Part shown: piece after piece, positions 36,525-46,534 of the stretch
Position numbering within the stretch: position 1 is the stretch's first letter
How the letters are laid out: each line of letters starts with the position of its first letter
Assembly (NCBI RefSeq): GCF_945859685.1
Contig: NC_079147.1
Coordinates: forward strand, 52,792,946 to 52,856,945
Source: Eupeodes corollae
Taxonomy: Eukaryota; Arthropoda; Insecta; Diptera; Syrphidae
DNA length: 64,000 bases
Direction of reading: 5' to 3'
The notes under the pieces: generated by a model
What the model was told of the DNA's origin: nothing
The model's database searches: none
The model's input: only the letters and a program-made list of their open reading frames with translations
Program-made: the position numbers and the translations under genes

Positions 36525-36918
36525 AACACGAATCAAACTATCTCACTTGCACTTCATAAGAAACATCGAAACACCATTTGCATTTAAGAAAGTGCAGTCA
36601 AACTTAATCATTTTTAAATCGTGTGCGTTAAAAACACCAAAAAGATTTATTTAATCTAAACTGAGATAAACCTTTAGTGGAATCCTGGCAAAACTTAATT
36701 ATCTTTTCTTTTGTTTTGTCTTGCAAAATTAGCCCAGTTAGTCCATTTTCATTAACAAAACTAAATAATATCAACAGTAACATATCGATTTTTTTCCCCA
36801 ATGGAAAACACATGATTCTAAATGCACAACACAACTACTCAACGAACACAGCCATCGAGATACAAATTCAATATCAATCGCACCAACATTTAAAAACGAA
36901 ATCACCTGAGATCCAAGA
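36525..36918. repeat. dispersed element of about 390 bp, inverted copy at 53572-53966
   Basis: Starts aacacgaatcaaactatctc and includes taagaaacatcgaaacacca, gcccagttagtccattttca and ctactcaacgaacacagcca. The reverse complement of 53572-53966 follows it along the full length with modest divergence. It is likely a transposon-derived repeat of unknown class. Confidence 0.85.
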
Positions 36919-36929
36919 GGCTTTAGCTC

Positions 36930-37142
36930 CTGATTCAATTGCAACTTGTTATCATGTAAATGCAAGTCTTTATGCATTATGTTTATCAACGACGCGACGT
37001 GGGTCAGAGGTCCAATTTTTGGGCACGATATTAGCAATATTTTCTTCAGTGCAAGCTTTCCGAGCATACACTCGAGTTTCACATCTTTTTCAGACCCGTC
37101 TTGCTCGAATTTTTGCACGATTTTTCCGATTGTCAGGCAGGA
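36930..37142 (-). mobile_element. mariner-type transposase relic (N-terminal part)
   Basis: The minus strand reads GKIVQKFEQDGSEKDVKLEC, then IMHKDLHLHDNKLQLNQELK. These correspond to the helix-turn-helix region and the KDLGVKPYKIQLVQELKP segment of the mariner at 45231-46534. It stops where the RTE-like LINE begins at about 37143. Confidence 0.7.
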
Positions 37143-38700
37143 TGATCCATTCAACATAGACGATGAAAGCCAACAATCCCGTCCTCCCGACATAGACGAA
37201 GTAAAGATTGCAATATCTAAGCTGAAGTCTGACAAAGCCGCTGTAGCGGATGGCTTGAATGACGAGCTCTTTAAAGCAACCGGAGATAAGTTGGTTGGGA
37301 GCATGCACCAACTTATCTGTAAGATATGGTCTGAAGAAAGCATGCCCGATGAATGGAACCTCAGTATGTTTGCAAGATCCTGAAAAAAGAAGTACCTCTA
37401 AACTGCACCAACTATAGAGGAATCAGTCTACTTAACATCGCCTACAAAATCTTCTCTGCCGTAATATGTGAACGTTAAAGCCCATCGTCAACAACCTGAT
37501 AGGTCCTTATCATTGTGGTTTTAGACCAGGAAAGTCCACAGTTGATCAAATATTCACATTACGGCAGATCCTGGGAAAAACCCAAGAAAACCAAATCGAC
37601 ACTCACCATCTTTTCATCGATTTCAAGGCCGCATAAGTCAGCATCTACAGGGGCCAGCTGTATAGAGCCATGTCTAGTTTTGGCATCCCTGCCAAACTCG
37701 TCCGTTTGTGGGATGACCATGGAGAATTCACGCTGCTCCATAAAGGTTGGAAACAACTTAACAGAACCTTTCGATGTCAAAAAAGGTTTTAGGGAAGGTG
37801 ATGCGCTTTCATGCCATTTTTTAACATCGTGCTTGAAAGAATAGTACAGAGCTCACACGTCAACACTAGAGGCACTATCTTTCAAAAGTCTGTCCAATTA
37901 CTAGCATATGCTGATGACATTGACATAATCGAAGGAATTCAGCGTGATGTCAATGGGGCTTTTGTGAGTATTGAGGCAGATGCGGCAAAAATGGGTTTAA
38001 CGGTCAATGAGGCAAAACAAAGTACATGCTGTCGTCAAGAAAGGACATACAACACCGACGTCTTGGTCAAAACGTCACCATGGACAGACGTAACTTTGAG
38101 GTAGTCAAGGACTTCGTCTACCTAGGCTCCGCTGCAAACGCAGGAAACAACACCAGCGCTGAGATCGAAGGCAGAATAACTCTTGCTAACCGCTGTTTCT
38201 TTGGACTAAGAAAGCAATTGAGTGGTAAAGTCCTCTCTCGAGGGACCAAAGTGTTGCTATATAAGACCCTTATCATCCCCGCCCTGCTATATGGTGCAGA
38301 AGCATGGACTATGACAAAAGCGGATGGAAGCATCTTGGGTCGCTTTGAGAGAAAAGTTCTTCGTGTGATCTACGGTCATGTCTGCATCGAAGGGGAGTGG
38401 AGGAGAAAATGGAACGACGAGCTGTACGGGCTGTACAGCGACGTAGACTTAGCCAGAAGGGTAAAAGTCCAACTACTAAGATAGCTGGGTCACGTAGAGA
38501 GCATGGAAACCAATGCTCCGGCCCGGAAAGTCTTCGAATCCGCACCCACAGTATGGACAGCGCAGTAGAGGAAGACCGGGGATCAGGTGGCGCGCACAAG
38601 TGAACACATCTAGCTAGGGACCGAACTAGATGTAGAAGTTAGTTGGGTGAGGCCCTAGTTCACACAGGACTGTTGCGCCACCTTAAGAAGTAAGTAAGTA
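37143..38700 (+). mobile_element. RTE-like LINE, 5'-truncated, with TAAG tail
   Basis: In order: RT N-terminal region (DIDEVKIAISKLKSDKAAVA), YRGISLLNIAYKIFSAVICE, GPYHCGFRPGKSTVDQIFTL, FDVKKGFREGDALSCHF, the catalytic YADD at 37906-37917, then NFEVVKDFVYLGSAAN and SAEIEGRITLANRCFFGLRK of the RT thumb. It ends at a 3' UTR with GGACTGTTGCGCCACC followed by ttaagaagtaagtaagta, a short TAAG-type tail. At least four stops or frameshifts interrupt it. It lies 1.1 kb upstream of the first recognised Pellino exon, in the same orientation as the gene. Confidence 0.9.
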
Positions 38701-38804
38701 TTGAATAATTTGACAACAAGTTATCTTGCCGTTAAGCTTTATTTAAGTAAAAATATAAGTAAACTCAAATGTAAGATATGTTCCTATTATTTTGACCATA
38801 AATG

Positions 38805-39824
38805 TATCTTGCATAAACCAACAGAAAAAACAATACAAAATTAAAGAGAAAACATAAAAATAGTATAAGAATAGAACAGTCCAACATAGTGGAACGATTC
38901 ACTAAATGTGGCATTAAACATTTTTAACTTTTTTTATTTCCTCTTACGCAAAAGTAAATAAAATATTATAATAGTATAACCACAGCAGCGTAGATTCAAA
39001 TAGTGAAAGGGGAAAAGGATTTCCCTCATTATTATAGAATTTTAAGAAATACAAAAGAAAATAAGAAACGAAAGAAAAGAAAACCTCCTACTTCGGTATT
39101 TAGTTTCCTGTTCATTGTTCATTTAGGTATATACCTGCCCTATACAATATATATGTATATATGTACCTTCGAGTACTTCAACTGAAGAATTTTCAAATTA
39201 AATGTCTTTCATTTGCTATGGTTGACATTTTAGTGGCGCAACATTTTCTAAGACTTCTGGTGATGGTGTCGAATGTTTTCATCAATTTTGTTTTGTTATA
39301 TGTTTATAATCCGTTCCGCAATCATAAGTTGTTCCTTCTTCTTTCTTTCTGTCTTTCTTTCTTCCATCAAATAAATATATATCTACCTTCCATCAAAAGT
39401 CGTCGCGTCGGTCGTTGCGTCTTTCGTAATCGTCTTATGGTTTACCTTAAGCGCTAGGAATATGAACATAATTGCAAAAATGCGAAAGCAGAGCATTAAG
39501 GCCTCGTTGGCACTATGACTTGCTATGTTAGGTACTTATTATATTAATTTGAGAAGCTTGAAGCTATTCCTATTCCATGAAGGTAGAAACCCTCCTTTTG
39601 TTTGCATAAGTGTCTGATGTCGTCTATGACGGAAGAAGAGGGTCAAATACCTATGCCAAGTTTAAACTGACTTGACACTGTTATAGTGTAGAAATGGTGT
39701 GTGGTGCGGTCACTTGTGAAGAAAATGTTGTTTTTTATTTTTGAACAAAATTATTTTCTTGATACCTTTGAATTGTTTTTGTAATTGTGTTAAATTTCTT
39801 CGTTTTTTTATTTTTTCTTTGCAG
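38805..39824. other. no gene recognised; upstream flank of the Pellino exon
   Basis: AT-rich, with ctt/ttc-rich low complexity near 39335-39365. It ends in the polypyrimidine tract and gcag acceptor of the exon at 39825. Confidence 0.5.
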
Positions 39825-39917
39825 TACTGACGGAACAGAATCACCCATTCTAGCTGAACCAGATGCAGATGGACATGACAAACCCCGAGTCGTATACGGC
39901 GAGCTAGTTATATTAGG
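39825..39917 (+). CDS. Pli: Pellino, internal coding exon (N-terminal FHA region, first part)
   Basis: This 93-nt exon reads through as 30 whole codons plus split codons at both ends. It gives TDGTESPILAEPDADGHDKP followed by a VVYGELVILG segment, which I recognise as the start of Pellino. Family knowledge: Pellino is a cytoplasmic RING-type E3 ubiquitin ligase with an N-terminal FHA-like domain that binds phosphorylated Pelle/IRAK in Toll/IL-1 signalling. A pyrimidine-rich tract ending in gcag precedes the exon, and a gtaagt donor follows. One base completes a codon at the left and two bases (GG) are left at the right, matching the incoming A of the exon at 59645. In Drosophila only a few residues (MVKR) precede this segment. 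I looked for a matching tiny start exon in the window and did not find one, so it is probably upstream. Confidence 0.93.
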
Positions 39918-40779
39918 GTAAGTACTAACACCAATGTATAAACGGTATTCTTTTGACCTTGAAAAACTATAACAAAGGTTACTATTTTTTTATTGAAGTT
40001 TTTAGTTTAGAGATAAACTCATTTCGTGGTTTTAAGTTGGTAGCAATAGCATTTGACACCTGTCAACCTAAGCTTTAATTTAAAGCGTTATGGAATCAGT
40101 GAAATGTTTGATATTTACGAGGATGGATCGCTTAACTTACTACCAAAGTTACTTATTTATTCTTTGAATCAATTTGGCCCCAATCAAAATATCAGATCAA
40201 GACAAATATCCAGGAGCAATCTTTGATAAAAAGCTGAGTTTTAGTTTGAGAGAAATGCTCAATGTAATCGGACCTTCAATAGATACTGGGGACCAAATCC
40301 TAAAATCATATTGTAGATGTACGCTACAATAATTCGGCCAGTGCTCACTGCTTACGTATAGTTAAGTTTAAAGTCTTAAAACCCTTACGGGGGCGTTGGG
40401 GACTACCACAACTGCGAGATTGGAAGCAACACTTAATCTCTTACCCCTAGACATATGCATAAGAGTGGCCCACACTTGTATGGAGAAAAAAGAATTTTGG
40501 CATATATTTTCTGGTTTCCATCTGTGTTTTGATGAATCCTTGCCTGCTTAAGCTATCACACAAAGTAACTCAAGCTTCAGTCACAGCTTTTACTGCCCGT
40601 TCAACAGCTTGAGTGTGACAGGGAAGGCACATCCAATCTAAATATTCATCTCCTTTTTGTTCAACAAACATTCTGAGATTTTTTTCGGTTATTATTCAGT
40701 CATTATTATTATCAGTAATTTTGTCTTGCCAACTCAAAAATTCGTAATATGTTGAAGCATTGAAATTTACCTTCGGGAA

Positions 40780-42130
40780 TTGGAAAAGGCCCAATTTTTT
40801 TTGAGGTTGTTGATCTACATAGCTTTTAAAATTCGACGAGCAGCTGATTTACGAATATGTGGTTGGGGATCCGTGATCATTGCAAGCAATAAGTTTTTCG
40901 GATGTGCGAAAAAACTGTTCCTTTGAATAACTGGCTCGATAACAGCTTTTAAATTGGTTGGCAGCTATCTGGTTTGCTCGATGAGTTTGAACAAGTGCCT
41001 AGATCTATTTTTTTCAACTGGGGTGAGTTTTAATAGTAAACCATACCGGAGGGTAAACCTTGACGATGTTCGTTGCAAGGGTGATAAGGTTTGCAGAAGC
41101 AGACTCTGTTGAACATAAAGCCGAAGAATTCTGTTGGCACGAGTTAGCCATCGTACATGGGACATTTTGCCTGGTGATTTGAATGCTAAATTATGCCGGA
41201 TGACGATGCTTCAACTATTCTATACAATTTTTTTTGCAGGTAAGTTCGTCGAAAAAGGATGGAACTGAGTTAATGGTTATTGGTAGTTTTTAACATTTTT
41301 CGAGTTATTTGCCAATAACTCCTAAAAAGTCTGTGGCCATCTTTTTCAGATAAAGTTAAAGTCTTGTCCTTTCTTTCATCAAAGTACAATGCGGGAATCA
41401 ATGAAACAGTTTGTTTTGAAATCATATTTTGCCTGGTTTTTAGTCTTTCTCGAAGCAGCTTATGTTTGTCTATTATTTTGTCGGTCGAACTGCTGAGGCA
41501 ATGGCTGCTCCCGCCCTGACACTCCAAATCTATTGCATGTTTTTGAAAGTAAAGCGAAATCAACTGAAATTTTAGAATTGCTCGCTGATTCAGTCATTGG
41601 TGCCGCCAATCCAATTCGAAAATTTGTTTCCTCGCAATGCATTTGACACACCCGTACATAGTTTAGCTACTTTTTGCTATTTTTCCTCTTCTCGTAATGA
41701 TTTTCTTTTCAGCGCATCTCTTTTGTTGTTTCAACGTCAATACCACCTATCACCATTTGCCTAGCTGTACGCTGGTCTATTATGAAATTGAGTTCCCTAT
41801 CAGGTACTTTTTTCTTTTTAGAAGGTTTCAAGTAAGTTTTAGCATTTGCAAGCCGAAATATCAAATTAGACTTTGCTTCAGAACACGAAACTCTTCCAAC
41901 TTCTTTTTCGGTATTTTTGGGTGAGACTTGAGAAGGTTCTTGCACTTTAAATGATATGTTTGTACCAATACCTTGATTCCTTTCGATTCTACTGTAGGAA
42001 TAGAAGATTTCGGCCACATGTCTGCCAATTTTGCAACTACCACAGCTTCTATTCCTTTATATGTTGGTTCTTTTTTATTTCGGGTCCACTCATAAAACTG
42101 CATCACCTCTTCGTAGGTTTGCAATAGCTA
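40780..42130 (-). pseudogene. relic of a multi-copy arthropod transposon-like gene
   Basis: Read on the minus strand in shifting frames, the order is: YEEVMQFYEWTRNKKEPTYK (42120-42060), FIIDQRTARQMVIGGIDVET (near 41760-41720), ISVDFALLSKTCNRFGVSGR, LRERLKTRQNMISKQTVS and LIPALYFDERKDKTL. After a gap come YLQKKLYRIVEASSSG, MSHVRWLTRANRILRLYV, and LPTNLKAVIEPVIQRNSFFA near 40960-40900. I recognise this order as that of an uncharacterised protein family present in many copies in arthropod genomes, whose function I do not know. The middle third (expected between DERKDKTL and YLQKK) is deleted, and stops and frameshifts are numerous. Most likely a dead mobile gene inside the Pellino intron, antisense to it. 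Confidence 0.6.
41224..41245 (+). other. ratchet-like sequence inside an antisense transposon relic
   Basis: The string acaattttttttgcag is followed immediately by gtaagt, 1.3 kb into the long Pellino intron. It matches the recursive splice-site consensus very well. However, read on the minus strand the same bases encode part of the relic gene at 40800-42130 (a YLQKK-like stretch), so the match may be a by-product of that coding sequence. Confidence 0.25.
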
Positions 42131-42819
42131 TGTTGTCTTTTAATTCGCCAATATTGATGACACAAAACAAATTAACTTTTTCTTTAACTTAACACAGAAT
42201 GAAATCAATATAATCGGATGTATTAAGAGCTTAAAATTACTTTTTTTCTTAAATTCAAAAGCGAACAAACGGACTAACTAAAAAAAGTAATGACGCTTTG
42301 TTACTCGGAAAGAATGAATATTTATTTAATTTTCTTCTTCTACGTTTAAATTTCGAAAATTAAAATTAAATATGGCCGACGCGATGGGCGCGCGATTTAA
42401 AATTTATTCAAATAAATAATTACAATAATCAATGTTTTTAATTTCAAGAATGATATTTTATATTATAATAGTAATATTATTTAGTTTTCGAAAGGTTTTA
42501 CAAAAAAATCAGGCCTCACTTCTAATGAAATCTGATAAAAATAAGTGGAGAAAAGGATGTGAAATTTTAAGGCAAAATTCAGCTATTCTTCAAAACTTTA
42601 ACACAAATCCGAAGGCACTTAAGCTTGAAATAATAAAATAAGACTTCACGTATAAGCTAACGTGACCATTTAGCAGCTTTTAATCGCTGAGCCCTGTTAA
42701 AAATCCAAAAAATTGAAATTCGTCCCACCCTAATATACATACATATGTACAAACCACATGCTGGAAAAATAGCTCAATAGGAAACCCTCGGATTATGAAG
42801 GGCCCGCCAAATAACTTTT

Positions 42820-43125
42820 TTTTTATTTTGAAAATGCTACAAAAACATTGAGTGTAGTGTAGCGTTCTGTTGAAGCCAAATGTTGCCAATATCTTCCTCC
42901 TCCTTTTGTGGACAAAAATTCGTTCAGCATAGCCCGATAACGACCGCCATTAACTGTAACGGCCACTCCTTGCTCATTTTGGAAGAAAAATGGTGATGCC
43001 TCTGGATCAAAATCCGCACCAAACAGTGACTCGTTGTGGGTGTATCGGTTTTGCCTGTCTTTGCCCCAAATGCTACAATTTTGCTTGTTTACATACCCGC
43101 CAAGATGAAAATGGATTTTTTTTTG
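42820..43125 (-). mobile_element. mariner-type transposase relic
   Basis: The minus strand reads GYVNKQNCSIWGKDRQNRYT, SLFGADFDPEASPFFFQNEQ and GVAVTVNGGRYRAMLNEF, equivalent to the GYVNKQNCRIW to VTVNGDRYRSML segment of the intact-length copies. Only the centre of the DDE domain remains. Confidence 0.8.
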
Positions 43126-43339
43126 TCAAAAGCCAAAGCTCTAAGCGTTGTTCAAGCGTACACACAACCAACCATATTCGTTCAGCGGAAGGATAAAACT
43201 AATTATCTGTCAAATCAGACATGCTAAGTGTTACCATTCACAAAATAATTACTAGTTGAAAAACAATATTAGATGGCGGACCCTTTATTATCACTGCTAT
43301 TATTTGTGTTCTTCAACACTTGCAAAACCACTGCGTAAC

Positions 43340-43790
43340 CTTTTTCATCTGTTCTACTGGAGATGGAAAACAGTATTTGTCCAGCCTGTACTTCAAAAAG
43401 GCGAAATCCTCTCCCTCTTTAACTATTGCCCTTTTGTACTTACGTCCCTTCTTTCCAAGGTCATGGAAACGCTGATAAATGTTTAAATTTCAAGATTATT
43501 GCACTTGATATTTCAAAGGGATTTGACAAAGTTTTGCATAAAGCTCTCTTATCGAAAATGCTTGCATTTGGTATTGCTGAATCCCTTCTTCGTTGGGTTA
43601 GAAATTACCTTTCATCGACGTTTTCAAATTTGATAACAACAAAATAAACGCTGGTGTGCCCCAGGGCTCCGGTTTGTCTCCGAAACTCTACCTTATTTTT
43701 ATGAATCTGAAACTTCTTACCCTCTGAATTGTTTTGCTGATGACAATGCCCTCAACGTCAACTGAGCTACAAAAGCCTAAATTCGATTAT
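43340..43790 (+). mobile_element. non-LTR reverse transcriptase fragment (degenerate, same family as 1560-2520)
   Basis: It contains KTVFVQPVLQKG, LLSKVMETLI, DISKGFDKVLHKALLSKMLA, GVPQGSGLSP and LNCFADDNALN, which are RT fingers and palm motifs in the correct order including the catalytic FADD. The order and wording match the fragment at 1560-2520. Frames change several times, and 5' and 3' parts are missing. It sits between mariner relics inside the Pellino intron. Confidence 0.8.
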
Positions 43791-44460
43791 TATTCTCATA
43801 TTTGATCTGGTGCCTGAATAACTTGTTTGAGATAGGCGATCGTTCTTGAATACCGCCTCAAGGTTTCATGTCTATTATTGTTTTATCGAATTTGTTTAAT
43901 TTGTGTGTCATTGTTTTATCGAATTTGTTTAAGACTCAAGCCGTAGTGTTACTTGTTAGTATTAAACGAAAGAGACAGAAAAGGGCTTTACACAACCTAA
44001 ATTGCAATTTTTTAACTAACGCCAAAGAACTTTCATAGCGAAACTAACTTTAATAGGAAACGGGAGCCGTTCCTAAAAATGTTTTGAACAAGTTGTGTGA
44101 CACGAACTATTGTACCGTTTTAAAATCGATGGGCATCTTAATTTCGTGTAAGCTTTATTGGGACGCCTAATTTTAAAAGCTTATATTAAGGCGCACCGGA
44201 CAGCTTGAGTGACTTCAGAAACTCTACTGGGTGTGAAATGCTCTGTTCAAAGTCCATGGAAGTGTCTTTTGACAAATAGTCCCTCATAACCTGCTTATAA
44301 GTTTTTCAATAAGGGCGGGTTAATGATGAAATGGAATAAAACAAGCTGTGTGTGAGGTATTAACAAAATTATTTTTATATTTGAAAGGCACATGTATGCC
44401 ATTAAATGTGGAATATGATATAATTCTAATGCCCGCCTCAGCTTCTTACGGTGGCACAGA
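43790..44460. other. no gene recognised
   Basis: AT-rich spacer between a LINE fragment and a mariner relic. A local duplication of ttgttttatcgaatttgttt occurs near 43876-43930. Confidence 0.4.
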
Positions 44461-44479
44461 TCCGAAGTGTTTAATATTT

Positions 44480-45125
44480 CAAAGACTTACGCATAGATGC
44501 GGCTGAATTTAAGCGATGGCCTGCGTTATGTTTACTTTAAGGTTGGTCGATTGTGGTTTATTTGCATTGAGCTGCGACTTCAAGATACCCCACAGTAAAA
44601 AGTCTAGCAGGGTCAAATCGTAGACCTTGGTGAACAATTCACATCATCCCTGCAAGAGATAACCTTATCTGCAAATCGTTCATGCTAAATGTCAATCGTG
44701 GGGTTTGCTGTGTGGCACGTAGCGCCTTCCTGCTTTAACCGCATGTCGTCTAGGTCCATAGAGTTCAATTTGGGCCATAAGAAATTAGTTATCCTTATCA
44801 TCATTATGTAGCGCCCGCTGTTGACGGTGATACTGGTGTTGGCTGATTGTTTACTGAATCGGTTGTCTCAAATTTTACCACCAAACGTTGAAGAGCCGAC
44901 TGTGAAGGGCCACCACGTCTACCGTAAATTGGGCGTAATGCTCGCAACGTTTGCGTTAACGAACACTCATTTTGATAAGAAAGTTTTATCATTTGAACGT
45001 GCTGTTCAAGTTGCCATGATGATTAGGCATAAACAACTGGATAATAAACAAAAGATTTGACAGATGTCAACAAAACAAAATAGCCGCCACGAGGCGCTAA
45101 AATCTACCCGTGCCAACTGAAAAAC
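44480..45125 (-). mobile_element. mariner relic with internal deletion
   Basis: The minus strand starts with an N-terminal piece (SYQNECSLTQTLRALRPIYG, SALQRLVVKFETTDSVNNQP). It jumps to VNSGRYIMMI, then LWPKLNSMDLDDMRLKQEGA with the second catalytic Asp changed (QEGA for QDGA), CHTA, and LDFLLWGILKSQLNANKPQS. The region with the first catalytic Asp is deleted. Confidence 0.8.
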
Positions 45126-45230
45126 CCTTTACATCCAATATGTTTCAATTTATTTTCAAAACAGCATCGTTTCTTGAGGCTATTTGATTGCTATTTAACC
45201 GCCCACTCCAATTTTTTTAACTGTGTTTTA

Positions 45231-46534
45231 AACGGTTATTTTTTAAGAGCTTGAGAACTTTAAAAAAAAAAAACCCATACAATTTGCAAAATTTCATCGA
45301 TTCTTTATTTGAAACGTTAGATTGGTCCATGACATTTACTTTTTGAAGATAATTTCATTTAAATGTTGACCGCGGCTGCGTCTTAGGGGGTCCATTCGGA
45401 AAGTCCAATTTTGGGTAACTTTTTCGAGCATTTCGGCCGGAATAGCCCGAATTTCTTCGGAAATGTTGTCTTCCAAAGCTGGAATAGTTGCTGGCTTATT
45501 TGTGTAGACTTTAGACTTGACGTAGCCCCACAAAAAATAGTCTAAAGGCGTCAAATCGCATGATCTTGGTGGCCAACTTACCGGTCCATTCCTTGAGATG
45601 AATTGTTCTCCGAAGTTTTCCCTCAAAATGCCCATAGAATCGCGAGCTGTGTGGCATGTAGCGCCATCTTGTTGACATCACATGTCAACCAAGTTCAGTT
45701 CTTCCATTTTTGGCAACAAAAAGTTTGTTAGCATTGAACGATAGCGATCGCCATTCACCGTAACGTTGCGTCCAACAGCATCTTTGAAAAAATACGGTCC
45801 AATGATTCCACCAGCGTACAAACCACACCAAACAGTGCATTTTTCGGGATGCATGGGCAGTTCTTGAACGGCTTCTGGTTGCTCTTCACTCCAAATGCGG
45901 CAATTTTGCTTATTTACGTAGCCATTCAACCAGAAATGAGCCTCATCGCTGAACAAAATTTGTCGATAAAAAAGCGGATTTTCTGCCAACTTTTCTAGGG
46001 CCCATTCACTGAAAATTCGACGTTGTGGCAGATCGTTCGGCTTCAGTTCTTGCACGAGCTGTATTTTATACGGTTTTACACCAAGATCTTTGCGTAAAAT
46101 CTTCCATGTGTTCGAATAACACAAACCCAATTGCTGCGAACGGCGACGAATCGACATTTCACGGTCTTCAGCAACACTCTCAGAAACAGACGCAATATTC
46201 TCTTCTGTACGCACTGTACGCATTCGTGTGGTTGGTTTAATGTCCAATAAAGTAAACTGAGTGCGAAACTTGGTCACAATCGCATTAATTGTTTGCTCAC
46301 TTGGTCGATTATGTAGACCATAAATCGGACGTAAAGCGCGAAACACATTTCGAACCGAACACTGATTTTGGTAATAAAATTCAATGATTTGCAAGCGTTG
46401 CTCGTTAGTAAGTCTATTCATGATGAAATGTCAAAGCATACTGAGCATCTTTCTCTTTGACACCATGTCTGAAATCCCGCGTGATCTGTCAAATACTAAT
46501 GCATGAAAATCCTAACCTCAAAAAAATCACCCTT
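45231..46534 (-). mobile_element. DD41D (rosa-like) mariner element, copy 1
   Basis: It is 1304 bp between TA dinucleotides (45229-45230 and 46535-46536). Ends on the minus strand are aagggtgatttttttgaggt at the left and, inverted, aacggttattttttaagagc at the right. It has one transposase frame, broken by a stop. Near-identical to the element at 56218-57525 but in opposite orientation. Confidence 0.92.
45336..46421 (-). pseudogene. mariner transposase with one in-frame stop
   Basis: The frame would be 361 codons. It has an N-terminal helix-turn-helix region (residues 1-120; LTNEQRLQIIEFYYQNQCSV), a linker, and a DDE nuclease with SDEAHFWLNG (Asp159), QQDGATCHTA (Asp252) and CDLTPLDYFLWGY (Asp294). 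Asp252 to Asp294 leaves 41 residues, the spacing known for the rosa/DD41D group of Tc1/mariner elements. A Trp codon at residue 248, just before QQDGAT, has become TGA; the other copy has TGG there. The stop removes the second and third catalytic residues. No frameshift was seen, so decay is recent. Confidence 0.9.

Larger units (their letters stand above)
34714..38804. mobile_element. possible Tc1-like element, swollen by nested insertions
   Basis: TA dinucleotides at 34712-34713 and 38805-38806 bracket CAGTTATGGTCAAAA and TTTTGACCATAAATG, which are inverted copies continuing into ATAATA. This is the usual end type of some fly Tc1 elements. No Tc1 transposase was recognised inside. The interior holds a mariner-type element, repeats and an RTE-like LINE. 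Short TIRs 4.1 kb apart could also be two unrelated ends. Confidence 0.45.

Noticed and set aside
36946..37383. 145-codon + strand open frame
   Set aside because: It is a chimera: the left half is antisense to a mariner relic and only the right half (from about 37143) is RTE-like LINE sequence.
39003..39457. Open frames just upstream of the Pellino exon
   Set aside because: AT-rich and low-complexity, with no link in phase to the exon and no conserved residues.
46025..46240. + strand frame over the mariner (and its twin at 56512-56727)
   Set aside because: Identical in both mariner copies but antisense to the transposase, with no features of its own.
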